Assembly (NCBI RefSeq): GCF_003438995.1
Contig: NZ_QSUN01000003.1
Span: forward strand, 289,507 to 353,506
DNA: 64,000 bases
Direction: 5' to 3'
DNA from: Bacteroides sp. OM05-12
Lineage (GTDB): Bacteria > Bacteroidota > Bacteroidia > Bacteroidales > Bacteroidaceae
The notes under the pieces were generated by a model. The model was not told where the DNA came from and did not search any database. It saw only the letters and a list, made by a program, of their open reading frames with translations. Position 1 is the first letter of the stretch. Each line of letters begins with the position of its first letter. This document shows positions 23,899-33,502 of the stretch, piece by piece. The position numbers and the translations under genes were made by a program.

Positions 23899-26613
23899 GT
23901 TACTGTTATTCGAGTTATTACGCTTATCCCATTTCAAAGCATCCGCAAGCATACTTGAGTTGGCACGGATACTGAAGTTATACGATTTCCATATACCAAA
24001 CGGACACACGCTACATGACATAGTGAAACAATGCAGGTCACGAGTTATCGTCATCGTAGTTTGCGCTATCTTATGCGCATTAAAGTCATAAGAAGTAGAG
24101 AAACTCATGTTCCAGCGATTGGCAATCTTTATATTACCGGATCCACTCAAAGTATGAACAACCTGATACGGATAACGCATCGTTTTCTTATTTATTTTAT
24201 TAGGATCCATTCCGAAAGTATTTTCCCTGATATTGAATGAATAGGATACGCTGAAAGACCATGGCATCTTAAACGCCATATAACCATCCGGATCTATTTC
24301 CGCTTTTTTCTCTTTCTTCTTCGTCACGCCACTATTATCTACATCCTTATCCTCATCATCCGTTTTTTGATCTTTCTGTTCCTGCTCTTTATCTTCTTTC
24401 GGTCCGAACAGTTTCTTCCAGGTATCATTATTGAAAGTATATGAGAATGAACTTCCTAATCCCTGAAAACGCCCAAAACGTCCGTAAGACCATTCCGTAC
24501 GGTCACCAACTACAACTTGTCCCGCATCATTAAACTGATAGGCATAAGTGGCAAAAGAAGTATTCAGATTCAAAGTATAACTCTTGGTCAATTTTAAACG
24601 AAGATTCATAGACAAATCACTCCACGGACGGGTTGCCGCCGCAAAGTTATAAGACATACTTGCGGATAAATCATCAATAAGACTAATCTTACGTACACCT
24701 GTAGAATCTTTATCGGACTTTACCTTCATTTCTATGTTGTTAGATAAGCTGAAAGAGACACTTCCCTGCCTTCCTTTACCCGGGATTCCATATAAAGCCG
24801 TTCCATCATAAGGAGAATACTCCTTAGTATAGACTTCGCCCTCCTCATCCGTATATTGTACTGTCTGATAATATCCATACCGTGATCTCCCAAAATCCGG
24901 AGCGGCACTGAAACTGACCGAAGGCGTCGCCACATGACGAATCATTTGTATCTTGTCACCAAACAATTTCTTCCACGGTTTATAAAAACCGTACAGTTTA
25001 GTATTGATACCGACACTCATATTATAATCGTAGACACGGTAAAAACCATAGACCGTATCCGTCGTCACCAAATCATTTTTCTCTTGACTATAATCTTTGT
25101 GAATCTTCCTTGTATACCAACGGGAAGTATAATTGAAACTCGGTACAATATTTATATACTTGAACAACTGGAAAGTAGCACTGACAGGAATATTATGCTT
25201 CATTCCATTTTTCCAATCCCTCACTAAATTCGACTTGAATAAAAGATTATCTTTCGTATCAAGGCTATTATCCAACTGCCCGGTGTAGCCAATCGAAATT
25301 TTCTCATACCAACGTTCTTTGCCAACTGCCTTTTTACGTCTGAATGGAAATTTCTTTGATAAAGAAATATTTAAACTAGGTAATGTAACAGAAACCGCAG
25401 AATCTTGCATTCGTTGAGACATATTGAATGTTCCGGAGAGTGTCAATCCGGCATCCGGAAAAGTTCTGGAGTAATTGATGCTGGAAGTTTTTGTATTTTG
25501 TGCAGCGACAGTAGGATCATAATAATTATCCAGATTAGATCTTTCATAACTGCTTGTTGCAAAATTCACACTGGCAGAGAAAGTACTGTTCGGGCTGGCT
25601 TTCGTATCCTGACGATGTGTCCATGCTATTTTAAAATCTTTAGAAACGGAATAATCCGGCATATTTTTATCGCCGGTCTTTGTTACCAGATAACTGATAT
25701 TCACATTACCGGAGAATTTATAGCGTTTATTATAGTTGGATTCTCCACTTAATCCCCATGATCCTTTCGTGAAAATTTCACCACGAAGAGCTAAATCCAT
25801 TTTATCGCTGATAGCAAAATAATATCCTCCGTCTCGAAGATAAAAGCCACGATTCATTTCATCTCCATAGGTCGGCATAATGAAACCGGAAGAGTATTTA
25901 CTGTTGAAAGGGAAAAAGCCGAAAGGAATGGCAAGAGGCAATGCTACATCCTCTACTACCAGATAGGCAGGTCCGAACACCACATTCTTCTTCGGGCGTA
26001 CTTTCGCTTTGGTAAGAGCAAGATAAAAATGGGGATGATCGTGATGATCACAAGTCGTATATTTACCATTCTGCAAATAAAGATTATCATCCGCCCCTTT
26101 TTTTGCATCATTACTGGTCACATACCCTTCTCCTTGCTGAGTAACCACATTATTTATAAAACCCTTCTTAGTCTTAAAGTTATATCGCATAATCTTGGAC
26201 TCATAAGGAGTTTCGCCATCTTTGAAAACCGGTGCTCCCTTCATCATACCCAACGTATCCAACACTCCGGTAGCATGAACCGTACTGCTGTCCATATTCA
26301 TCGTAATGACATCCGCTGTCAATTCTATCTTTTCGTAGTTGACCTTGCCTTGACCATATAAAAACGCATATCCTCCTTGGGTAAACACAATGGAATCAGT
26401 AGCCTCATAGACTACCGGAGCATCCAAAGGCTGTTTCTTTTGGGGTTGAATAGTTACCGTGGAGTCTACTACCAGCGTATCTCTGAATACTGTATCAACA
26501 GGAGCCATATCCGCCCCTCTTCTCCTCCTCTGAGCCATAGTGCTGTCAGGAAGCAACAGGAATACGATTAGCAGTAAGAACGATATTATAATTTTTAATT
26601 TCAATGGCGTCAT
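23884..26613 (-). CDS. lptD: Putative LPS-assembly outer-membrane protein LptD
   Basis: About 909 residues from the ATG at 26,611-26,613, giving a standard signal peptide (MTPLKLKIIISFLLLIVFL ending STMAQ). The frame extends 13 codons to 26,652, but an exact -7 box TACTTTTG (26,640-26,647) overlaps that extension. An OstA/LptA-like N-terminal domain (~60-200; EKIELTADVITMNMDSSTVH) is followed by a long beta-barrel with alternating aromatic strands. A charged lysine/aspartate-rich insertion lies near residue 770. Bacteroidetes LptD relatives place LPS in the outer leaflet. Monocistronic. Confidence 0.85.
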   Translation of the reverse strand: MTPLKLKIIISFLLLIVFLLLPDSTMAQRRRRGADMAPVDTVFRDTLVVDSTVTIQPQKKQPLDAPVVYEATDSIVFTQGGYAFLYGQGKVNYEKIELTADVITMNMDSSTVHATGVLDTLGMMKGAPVFKDGETPYESKIMRYNFKTKKGFINNVVTQQGEGYVTSNDAKKGADDNLYLQNGKYTTCDHHDHPHFYLALTKAKVRPKKNVVFGPAYLVVEDVALPLAIPFGFFPFNSKYSSGFIMPTYGDEMNRGFYLRDGGYYFAISDKMDLALRGEIFTKGSWGLSGESNYNKRYKFSGNVNISYLVTKTGDKNMPDYSVSKDFKIAWTHRQDTKASPNSTFSASVNFATSSYERSNLDNYYDPTVAAQNTKTSSINYSRTFPDAGLTLSGTFNMSQRMQDSAVSVTLPSLNISLSKKFPFRRKKAVGKERWYEKISIGYTGQLDNSLDTKDNLLFKSNLVRDWKNGMKHNIPVSATFQLFKYINIVPSFNYTSRWYTRKIHKDYSQEKNDLVTTDTVYGFYRVYDYNMSVGINTKLYGFYKPWKKLFGDKIQMIRHVATPSVSFSAAPDFGRSRYGYYQTVQYTDEEGEVYTKEYSPYDGTALYGIPGKGRQGSVSFSLSNNIEMKVKSDKDSTGVRKISLIDDLSASMSYNFAAATRPWSDLSMNLRLKLTKSYTLNLNTSFATYAYQFNDAGQVVVGDRTEWSYGRFGRFQGLGSSFSYTFNNDTWKKLFGPKEDKEQEQKDQKTDDEDKDVDNSGVTKKKEKKAEIDPDGYMAFKMPWSFSVSYSFNIRENTFGMDPNKINKKTMRYPYQVVHTLSGSGNIKIANRWNMSFSTSYDFNAHKIAQTTMTITRDLHCFTMSCSVCPFGIWKSYNFSIRANSSMLADALKWDKRNNSNNSNVKWY

Positions 26614-26639
26614 TAACAATGCATTTACGCTTGAACGGG

Positions 26640-26647
26640 CAAAAGTA
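26640..26647 (-). promoter_or_regulatory. -7 box TACTTTTG of the LptD-like gene
   Basis: Exact TAnnTTTG match on the minus strand; it favours the ATG at 26,613 over the one at 26,652. Confidence 0.45.
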
Positions 26648-26702
26648 AACATTCTCTGCCAAATACAGATGAAATTCGACTAATATTAATTATTTTTTAT
26701 AG

Positions 26703-27239
26703 CTATAAAAAACGCTCGCACCAAGTATTAAAACGCTTAATGCCATCTTCTCCATATTTCGAAATACTTTTTAAAGCTCCTTCCACACTTTTTTCCTTTT
26801 CCAAACGCGTTTTTGAAAAGAATTTATCCGCAAAACAAATCACTTGTTCTTCCATGCTTACAGGCAACATTTCACGGTGAGGAATGGGTAAATCCTGTTT
26901 GATAATGCTTTCCGCAGAAATACCGGCTCCCGTATGCCTCTCACAGACCAAAGCATGACGTGGGAAACCCTCTTCCCGAAGCAAGTCTGCTCCTAAATAT
27001 CCATGACAGATATAGGGTTTATCACCAAAACAAAAAATACCCGGAGCATCCGTCAGAAAGATACCGATATCATGCAACATGGCAGCTTCTTCCAAAAAAG
27101 CCTTGTCCAAGTTAAGCTCCGGATGCTTATCGGCTATCCATAAAGCCTTATCGGCAACAGAACGACTGTGGGTCAACAAGATACGCTTCAATTCGTTCTC
27201 CTCCGGATAATATTTATCGATGATGTTCAACGCATTCAT
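26703..27239 (-). CDS. HD-domain phosphohydrolase
   Basis: 178 residues. HD metal-binding set: H in LLTHSRSVADKAL (~25), HD in AAMLHDIGIF (~56), H in CHGYLGADLL (~78) and H in ERHTGAG (~100). This is the HDIG-type family acting on nucleotides or similar phosphoesters; the substrate is unknown. Divergent from the NamZ-like gene. Confidence 0.88.
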   Translation of the reverse strand: MNALNIIDKYYPEENELKRILLTHSRSVADKALWIADKHPELNLDKAFLEEAAMLHDIGIFLTDAPGIFCFGDKPYICHGYLGADLLREEGFPRHALVCERHTGAGISAESIIKQDLPIPHREMLPVSMEEQVICFADKFFSKTRLEKEKSVEGALKSISKYGEDGIKRFNTWCERFL

Positions 27240-27254
27240 TTTCTTTCTTAATTC

Positions 27255-27285
27255 TTGCTATAATAGAAGTTTATCAATATTTTTG
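27255..27285 (+). promoter_or_regulatory. Promoter of the namZ-like gene
   Basis: TTG at 27,255-27,257, 20-bp spacer, TATTTTTG at 27,278-27,285. It places the start of transcription after 27,290 and supports the ATG at 27,319. Confidence 0.65.
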
Positions 27286-27318
27286 TGCAAAAATACTAAA
27301 AATAGCTCTTATACAACT

Positions 27319-28473
27319 ATGCAGAGATTAATGTTAACCTTTTATTGCTTTATTCTGTCATTTTTCATGTATGCGGAGCCGTCCATCATGGTAGGCGCGG
27401 AATGTACGAACGAATATCTGCCGCTATTACGGGGAAAAAGGGTCGCACTCATCGTAAACCAGACTTCTTTGGCAGGAGGGAAACATCTGCCGGATGTAAT
27501 GGTTCAAAACGATATAACCGTAAAAAAAGTATTCGCTCCCGAACACGGTTTTCGGGGAAATGCCGATGCCGGAGAGAGCGTGACAGACGGAAAAGACAGT
27601 AAGACCGGTATCCCAATCATTTCGCTTTACGGAAAGAATAAAAAGCCGACAGCAGAACAAATGAAGGATATTGATGTCATTGTATTCGATATACAAGACG
27701 TAGGCGCACGTTTCTACACTTACATCAGCACCATGCATTATGCAATGGAAGCCTGTGCTGAAAATGGAAAGGAGATGATTATCCTTGACCGTCCCAATCC
27801 ATGTGATTACATAGACGGACCGATATTGCAAAAAAGTTTCAAGAGTTTTGTCGGCATAGATCCCATTCCGCTGCTTCATGGCTGCACCGTAGGCGAACTC
27901 GCCCGTATGATAAACGGTGAAGGATGGCTATCATCACAACCACGTACCTGTAAATTAACTGTTGTCAGCGTAAAGAACTGGAAACACAAGCAACCGTATT
28001 CGTTGCCTGTGAAACCCTCTCCTAACCTCCCCAATGACCGTTCTATTGCCCTATATCCATCTCTCTGCCTGTTTGAAGCAACAGATGTCAGTGTAGGGAG
28101 AGGCACGCACTACCCATTTCAAATACTTGGTGCCCCCGACAAGAAATACGGCACATTCACCTTTACTCCAAAATCTCTTCCCGGATTTGACAAGAATCCG
28201 ATGCACAAGAACAAGCCATGCTTTGGAACTGATTTGAGAGAAACGAATCTCCCAAAAGGCTTCACACTTAGTTACTTTCTTGACTTCTACAAAAAATCCG
28301 GGGCAGGAGCAGCCTTTTTCACCCGTCCCCGTTGGTTCGATTTACTGATGGGAAACAGCAAAGTCAGGGAAGACATACTGAAAGGCAAAAACGAACAGGA
28401 AATCAAAGCCGGATGGAAAGACGAACTTGACAAGTACAAGGAGATACGAAAGAAGTATTTACTGTACAAATAA
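27319..28473 (+). CDS. namZ: DUF1343 protein, exo-beta-N-acetylmuramidase NamZ-like
   Basis: 384 residues from the ATG at 27,319; the longer frame to 27,220 overlaps the divergent HD gene and precedes the promoter. Signal peptide MQRLMLTFYCFILSFFMYA. DUF1343 blocks: LRGKRVALIVNQTSL, FAPEHGFRG, IPIISLYG, VFDIQDVGARFYTYISTM, LDRPNP and a C-terminal half ending in a long helix. Characterised family members release N-acetylmuramic acid from peptidoglycan fragments. Expected location periplasm or envelope. Confidence 0.9.
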   Translation: MQRLMLTFYCFILSFFMYAEPSIMVGAECTNEYLPLLRGKRVALIVNQTSLAGGKHLPDVMVQNDITVKKVFAPEHGFRGNADAGESVTDGKDSKTGIPIISLYGKNKKPTAEQMKDIDVIVFDIQDVGARFYTYISTMHYAMEACAENGKEMIILDRPNPCDYIDGPILQKSFKSFVGIDPIPLLHGCTVGELARMINGEGWLSSQPRTCKLTVVSVKNWKHKQPYSLPVKPSPNLPNDRSIALYPSLCLFEATDVSVGRGTHYPFQILGAPDKKYGTFTFTPKSLPGFDKNPMHKNKPCFGTDLRETNLPKGFTLSYFLDFYKKSGAGAAFFTRPRWFDLLMGNSKVREDILKGKNEQEIKAGWKDELDKYKEIRKKYLLYK

Positions 28474-28505
28474 TATACTTCCAATAATAGAATTAACTCT
28501 ATAAA

Positions 28506-28543
28506 TTTACCCATATATATTTATATAAATATATATGGGTAAA
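28506..28543. terminator. 38-bp perfect palindrome, likely bidirectional terminator
   Basis: TTTACCCATATATATTTA and its exact reverse complement form an uninterrupted palindrome between two convergent genes. An AT-rich hairpin capped by a CCC/GGG clamp. Confidence 0.6.
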
Positions 28544-28616
28544 ATAACAATAAAATTATATCCTACTTATCTGTATTTAATACTATAATCATTAAATACA
28601 ATCTCCCTGTCGATTG

Positions 28617-28678
28617 AATCGTTTAGGCATGGTCAACCTTGCGTTTAAGCAGGGGAAACTTATCGTTTGAGCAGGGTG
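28617..28678. repeat. Three degenerate ~22-bp repeats
   Basis: Units CGTTTAGGCATGGTCAAC, CGTTTAAGCAGGGGAAAC and CGTTTGAGCAGGGTGAAAC spaced ~22-23 bp; each begins GTTT and ends AAC, so each is a weak palindrome. Intergenic between convergent genes. Similar architecture at 50,586 and 63,285. Confidence 0.6.
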
Positions 28679-28694
28679 AAACGAAACAGAAAAA

Positions 28695-29048
28695 CTATTC
28701 AATCAATATACCTTCTTGTTTCATAAAGCTAAGCTTATCCCAATATCCTCTCTGAAAAACAATCTTTCCATTAATAACATGGAAAAAGCCACACCCTCTT
28801 AATCCTTTCGGATCCTTCCACTCCATGATAGCCCACTCTCCGTCCTCGAACATATTTTCTACAATACAAACCATTTTTGCAGTGGCAAACTCTTTTAAAA
28901 ACATCTCATAAATTGCCGTTTTTCCTTCAACCGGACTATTCGCTACCTGATAATTTATAGCATCTTCCGTATATAAATCAGCCAAAGCAGTGGCATCAGA
29001 AGAATTAAAGAGTTCTACCCATTTCTGTAAAGTTTCTTTCGGTGTCAT
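28695..29048 (-). CDS. NTF2-like/SnoaL-type small protein
   Basis: 117 residues. MTPKETLQKWVELFNSSD followed by ALADLYTEDAINY, then HVINGKIVFQRGYWD: the conical NTF2/SnoaL fold. Such proteins bind small hydrophobic ligands or act as cyclases or isomerases; the substrate is not readable. Probably cytoplasmic. Confidence 0.85.
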   Translation of the reverse strand: MTPKETLQKWVELFNSSDATALADLYTEDAINYQVANSPVEGKTAIYEMFLKEFATAKMVCIVENMFEDGEWAIMEWKDPKGLRGCGFFHVINGKIVFQRGYWDKLSFMKQEGILIE

Positions 29049-29115
29049 TCTTACTTGTTTTTACGGTACAAAATTCAATATATGTAAGTATCATTATATC
29101 AATCAAGACTTGACT

Positions 29116-29619
29116 TTAATCAGTCAGTTTCTTTGCCATCCAAAAATTAGTAAGGGAAAGTTGATTAGCCTTGCGCTTTTGTTCTTCCTCTACTATATAG
29201 CCTCTTTTTTCAAAGAAAGGACGGGCTGTTAAGCTCACTTCAGATGTAATCCGCATAATCCCGGTTATGATTGCATACCGTTCTATTTCTTCCAAAAGCA
29301 TCGTAGCAATACCTTTACCTTGAAAATCCTGATGAACAAACATAGAGTGTAAATAGCCTTTTGGAGTAATAGATGAAAAACCAACAATTTCCGACTGTTG
29401 ATTAACCGCTACAATAAAATAGTGAGTATTTATCATCTCTTCTATTTCAGAGAGATTGTCTCCGCACGATGCCCAGTCTTCAACTTCTGCCTGTGAGTAA
29501 TCACGTCTGTTTATCACAAGAACAGTATTTTGAAACAAATCTTTCAGCGCAACAGCATCCGATTGCCGAGCTGTTCTGATCTTAAAGTCCGCTTCCATAT
29601 TATACTTCGAATTAATCAT
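29116..29619 (-). CDS. GNAT-family N-acetyltransferase
   Basis: 167 residues. Acetyl-CoA-binding signature QDFQGKGIATMLLEEIERYA (Q-x-x-G-x-G/A) at ~97-116, preceded by LHSMFVHQ and followed by ITSEVSLTARPFFEKRGY, as in classic GNATs. Substrate unknown. It lies 9 bases after the methyltransferase gene, so likely one transcript. Confidence 0.9.
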   Translation of the reverse strand: MINSKYNMEADFKIRTARQSDAVALKDLFQNTVLVINRRDYSQAEVEDWASCGDNLSEIEEMINTHYFIVAVNQQSEIVGFSSITPKGYLHSMFVHQDFQGKGIATMLLEEIERYAIITGIMRITSEVSLTARPFFEKRGYIVEEEQKRKANQLSLTNFWMAKKLTD

Positions 29620-29628
29620 ATCAAATAG

Positions 29629-30426
29629 TTAAATACTTTCTCCAAGCAATGCTAAAACGTATATCTGTTTATCCGAATTATCATTAAATGCATCTTCTTT
29701 AAAACTTCCAAATTTGTGAACAATGTTAAATCCTTCCCATTCAAGATATGAATCTAATTCTTGAGGGAAAAACAATCTCATATCCATATTTTGAGTTGAA
29801 TGAAACTCACCATTTATAAAATAATGCCATTTTATACGATTAATTTGAGTTGCGCTTTCATAACGCATTGTTTGTTTTATCAAGACCTCTCTTCCATCAC
29901 TAGTTGCATATTCAGCAATCACTTTTTGTTCTTTTTCACTTTCAACAATATATCGGATACTAGGATTAAAACAATCCAACAGGAATAAACCTCCTTTTTT
30001 GAGATGTTTCTTAACTCCCTCCAATGCCTTAAATAAATCTTCATTTTTATATAAATGATGGATTGAATTGAATGGAATAAAGATAAGGTCGAATTTCTCC
30101 TGCAAGTCTAATCTTCTAACATCTGCTTCAATGAAATTGATTTCTAATCCTGCATCGGAAGCCTTTACCTTTGCTTGTTCAAGCATTGATGAAGTGTAAT
30201 CTACTCCACAAATGTTGTATCCATCCCTTGCAATTGGAAGTGTAAGTCTGCCTGTACCACAACAAAGTTCAAGTATTTTGGCATTCTTATTCTTCGGCAA
30301 CCACTTTTTGTAAAAGTACAAATCAGATAGGAAAGTATTTAATCCATCATAAATATTTGCATCATAAATCAAATCACCAACCTTGTAATCTGTATTTATT
30401 TTATTTTTCATATTGTACAATCTCAT
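29629..30426 (-). CDS. Class I SAM-dependent methyltransferase
   Basis: 265 residues (the second Met at 30,411 is also possible). SAM-binding motif I ILELCCGTGRLTLPIA at ~50-65, motif II ICGVDYTSSML and IEADVRRLDL, motif III FDLIFIPFNSIHHL and LKKGGLFLLDCF. Substrate unknown. First gene of a pair with the GNAT gene. It borders the integrated element. Confidence 0.92.
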   Translation of the reverse strand: MRLYNMKNKINTDYKVGDLIYDANIYDGLNTFLSDLYFYKKWLPKNKNAKILELCCGTGRLTLPIARDGYNICGVDYTSSMLEQAKVKASDAGLEINFIEADVRRLDLQEKFDLIFIPFNSIHHLYKNEDLFKALEGVKKHLKKGGLFLLDCFNPSIRYIVESEKEQKVIAEYATSDGREVLIKQTMRYESATQINRIKWHYFINGEFHSTQNMDMRLFFPQELDSYLEWEGFNIVHKFGSFKEDAFNDNSDKQIYVLALLGESI

Positions 30427-30489
30427 TTAAGTATACTTACAACTGTTTCTCTCAATGTTACCCCATCAAAACCTTTTATCCTTTTACTT

Positions 30490-30592
30490 TTGAAAACAAT
30501 AAAATACTATATATCAGTGTTATATATTTATTATTTTTGTTCCCTCTTTCTCTTCTTCCACAACTGCCACGAATTGATAATATTCTGCCATA
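30490..30592. repeat. attL: duplicated 3' end of the symporter gene
   Basis: The minus strand encodes WQNIINSWQLWKKRK and a stop at 30,531-30,533, matching the last codons of the symporter at 38,674-38,736. The match continues ~40 bases into the 3' flank (ACTATAT-x-TCAGT block). The two copies differ mostly at third codon positions. This is the left boundary of the element; the exact crossover base cannot be placed. Confidence 0.75.
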
Positions 30593-30891
30593 TATTATAT
30601 ATCACCCAGCATATCAATCTGATTATCAGATAAAAAGCCCACCTATTACTAACAGTGGGTAACAAAATAGTAACAAAAAAAACGAAGAAATTCGCTTGGT
30701 GGTGGGCTTCATGTGCAAAGGTAACAAAAGACAGCCAACAACAAAAACAAAACTGGCGAAAAGAAAAAGACTGTTTCTCTTTTCGCCAGTATGTATCTTT
30801 TGCTGCCAATAGATATAAGTTTAGTCCGTTTTGGATATATAAGCAAAAGAACAGACTAAACTTATACATTCATACAAGAGCGCACACTATT
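30593..30891. promoter_or_regulatory. Left end of the element: integrase arm-type repeats and hairpins
   Basis: Three direct copies of GTAACAAAA (30,659; 30,670; 30,721) match copies at the right end near 38,510-38,580 and are likely integrase arm sites. Also present: a 9-bp inverted repeat AAGCCCACC/GGTGGGCTT (30,635-30,709), a 13-bp perfect hairpin ACTGGCGAAAAGA (30,752-30,790) and a 13-bp inverted repeat TATAAGTTTAGTC / GACTAAACTTATA (30,814-30,866). The motif TTTAGTCCG recurs at 34,652 and 34,745. No gene called. Confidence 0.6.
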
Positions 30892-31329
30892 CTATTTTTT
30901 CAAGGATTTGCGTAATATTGGAATACGTTTGAGGATATGACCGATAGAAATCACACCTACTAAAATTCCTGTTTTATAATGCCACAATCCGATATTAGAA
31001 TTAGCTCCATCAATGCAGAGCAAAATGATACCTGTAGCCACAACAAACACAAACACTACTGATAATGTCAGAGTAATTTTACTCTTCCTACCTATTCCAT
31101 TATTTATAAATCCTTTATACCAACCCCAGTGTGTTGTTACATGGAATATTCCCACGATAAAAAACAAAAAGCTCATCACTACATGAAAGACCGCCCAATT
31201 GTGCCATATTTCATGATTACTGCCATGCCCAGCAATATGCAGTTCTATTCCTGTGTATGCAGAAAGAATAAACAAAGGGATTAAATTCCAATCTATTACA
31301 AAAATCTTTTTCATTTTTTTCTGTTTCAT
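30892..31329 (-). CDS. DUF4405 membrane protein
   Basis: 145 residues with four hydrophobic helices (~12-30, 40-62, 85-107, 115-132). Histidines sit at helix ends (HIAGHGSNHEIWHNWAVFH, then FHVTTHWGW) as in DUF4405 and small cytochrome-b561-like proteins, so a haem-binding membrane role is plausible. Cargo of the mobilizable element, next to a Crp/Fnr regulator that may control it. Confidence 0.8.
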   Translation of the reverse strand: MKQKKMKKIFVIDWNLIPLFILSAYTGIELHIAGHGSNHEIWHNWAVFHVVMSFLFFIVGIFHVTTHWGWYKGFINNGIGRKSKITLTLSVVFVFVVATGIILLCIDGANSNIGLWHYKTGILVGVISIGHILKRIPILRKSLKK

Positions 31330-31393
31330 ATTAGCAGTGCAAAACTCGCTAATTTAACAGAGATTAGACGATAACAATTGTAAAGAAATGAAT

Positions 31394-31993
31394 TTAACGC
31401 CTATTCCTAATTCTTGATAAGGACACAGGAGTAATCCCAAGATATGATGCGATGTAATGTTGCGGAACTCGCTGAATGATGTAGGGATACTCTTTCAATA
31501 GTTCTTCGTATCGTTGTGCTGGGGTGTTTTTTATTCGGGAAAGAAATAACTGTTGATAAACATGGAAACGGTCTATGAGTTTTTCTTCATAAACTTTTCT
31601 AAGTGCAGGTATCTGTTCAAGAAGATTGTAAAAGTCCTCTCTTTTTATGGCAATAACCTCTGCAGATTCAATGCTTTCCAATGAAAAAAGGCTCGGCTGA
31701 CGTTTATACAAGCTATCGAATGAAGCAACAAAGTCACCCTCAAAAAAGAATTGGAAAGTAACATCTTTACCCTCATTGTAGAAAAAAAGACGTAATGTAC
31801 CTTTTCTTATCAAATATAATGTGTCGGCAATCTTACCTTCATATAACAATATTGTTTTTGAAGGAATAATCAATCTGTTGATGTTCTTATCAAACTGCTC
31901 CAAAATAAGACGCTCATCAGAAGACATTTTAATATTTTCTTTATCAACTTCCATAAAAGAATCAAACAAGTTATTTAAATGGTCGTTTTTCAT
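31394..31993 (-). CDS. Crp/Fnr-family transcriptional regulator
   Basis: About 199 residues from the ATG at 31,993 (MKNDHLNNLFDSF); a longer frame to 32,062 begins with unrelated hydrophobic sequence. Cyclic-nucleotide-binding fold (LLYEGKIADTLYLIRKGTLR then FFFEGDFVASFDSL) and a winged-helix end (RVPQHYIASYLGITPVSLSR). No cysteine cluster of an FNR type. Cargo of the element; probable target is the adjacent DUF4405 gene. Confidence 0.88.
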   Translation of the reverse strand: MKNDHLNNLFDSFMEVDKENIKMSSDERLILEQFDKNINRLIIPSKTILLYEGKIADTLYLIRKGTLRLFFYNEGKDVTFQFFFEGDFVASFDSLYKRQPSLFSLESIESAEVIAIKREDFYNLLEQIPALRKVYEEKLIDRFHVYQQLFLSRIKNTPAQRYEELLKEYPYIIQRVPQHYIASYLGITPVSLSRIRNRR

Positions 31994-32072
31994 ATTCGCA
32001 AATATATGAAAAGTGCAGTTCACCGTAAATAGAAAACTGCACTTTTTATTGTATTTCAACAAATTAAGTTAC

Positions 32073-33458
32073 TTACATCTTTATTCCCTTGCTTTTCTTT
32101 TGTGATTGTACCGGTTGGCGCATAATTGGGTGAAATTTATCCAGCTGCTCTTTAAACCAGTCTGATATACTTTGCCCATTGATATGTAAAGCAAACTTTC
32201 GTTTGTCTGTAGATTCTACCACTATTCGAGCAGAAACCTGCTCTACATTGAATTTTCTCTTATATTCTTCAGAATAGAGCGTACCAGTATATTTCAACGG
32301 TTTTAAAGTCAGTAATTCTTCTGTTTGTTCTGGAGTAAACCCAACCAAATGACACAGTTTTTCCATACGAAAAGCATCGGCAAACAAAGGGAACCATCTA
32401 CACGCTTTATCTATCCACTTCTTCAAAACAGAAATTTCCTTGCTCTGTTCATCATGTACAGTGATGTATTTCCCTTGTACTACTACCATCTGCCTGTTGT
32501 GCTGTTCTTGCTGCTCACGCATCATGGTTTGCAGTTTCTCAATACTTTCGTCACGAGTGGCAATTTCCTCATACAACTGTCTGTTCTCCTGTTTAAGCTC
32601 CTTAATTTCACCACTCCCCCAAAAAGAACCTACCTTTGCTATGATGGCGGCTTTTGCTTCGGTCTTGACCGCTTCCAGCTTCTGCGTTCCTATTTCTTTC
32701 TTAACCTGTTTTAACCGCTTCTCCGCTTCCTCCCTTTCCTCTTGGAGTTGCTGCACGCCCGTTTCCAGTTCGCCCGTCTGCCGTTTCAAATCACGGTAAT
32801 ATTGGGCGGTGGTGACGTGCCTTGCTTCCGAGCCACGCACACCACGCTGCAAACCGTATTTATCCATGATTTTGGCGTAGTCGTCATGGTAGCCTATCAA
32901 CCTGTCACGATTCAATACATCATCGGCACACAGCCGGGCTGCATCCGCTTTCTTTCGGTAGGAACGCTTACCCTCCGTTTGCTTCTGTTTTGCTTTCCTG
33001 CGCTCTCCCGTTACTATCGGTACGATGGTAGCGTGTATATGAGGTGTAGTTTCATCCATGTGCAGAACTGCTGAAACGGTATTTCCCCGTCCGAAAGTCT
33101 TGTGCAGCCATTCCATACTGTCGTTGCACCATTCATCTATACGCCCCTCTTGCTGTATCTTCATCATATCCTCGTGTGTTCCCGACATCATGACACGGAT
33201 AGCCCTTACTTGGTCGGGGGTAATCTTCCGTTTGATGCCTGCCGACTTGATGCGATGCGCTATCGCTTCATCACGAATCGTCACACCTTCGGGAAGTTCC
33301 ACCAGTTCACGATTTAGATGTGTACGGGTAGAATCCACATTCGGAGCTATCACTCTGCGCTCGATATGGTCGGACATACGAGCATCGGATGCTCCCTTTG
33401 CTTTCTTGAAATCAAGAGTAAAATATCCCATATTGAATACTGTTTTTTCGTTAGACAA
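32073..33458 (-). CDS. mob: MobV-family relaxase (plasmid mobilization protein)
   Basis: 461 residues. MobV signatures: THLNRELVE at 47-54 and the metal-binding HMDETTPHIHATI at 133-145; the rest is coiled coil (~215-330) with a C-terminal domain. It nicks and pilots single-stranded DNA from oriT using the transfer machinery of a co-resident conjugative element; no mating-pair genes are present here. A candidate oriT lies just upstream at 33,503-33,579. Confidence 0.93.
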   Translation of the reverse strand: MSNEKTVFNMGYFTLDFKKAKGASDARMSDHIERRVIAPNVDSTRTHLNRELVELPEGVTIRDEAIAHRIKSAGIKRKITPDQVRAIRVMMSGTHEDMMKIQQEGRIDEWCNDSMEWLHKTFGRGNTVSAVLHMDETTPHIHATIVPIVTGERRKAKQKQTEGKRSYRKKADAARLCADDVLNRDRLIGYHDDYAKIMDKYGLQRGVRGSEARHVTTAQYYRDLKRQTGELETGVQQLQEEREEAEKRLKQVKKEIGTQKLEAVKTEAKAAIIAKVGSFWGSGEIKELKQENRQLYEEIATRDESIEKLQTMMREQQEQHNRQMVVVQGKYITVHDEQSKEISVLKKWIDKACRWFPLFADAFRMEKLCHLVGFTPEQTEELLTLKPLKYTGTLYSEEYKRKFNVEQVSARIVVESTDKRKFALHINGQSISDWFKEQLDKFHPIMRQPVQSQKKSKGIKM

Positions 33459-33502
33459 TTACGTTTGCCTTGCACATTCGCCGCACGGCTCACTGGGTTT
33501 CA

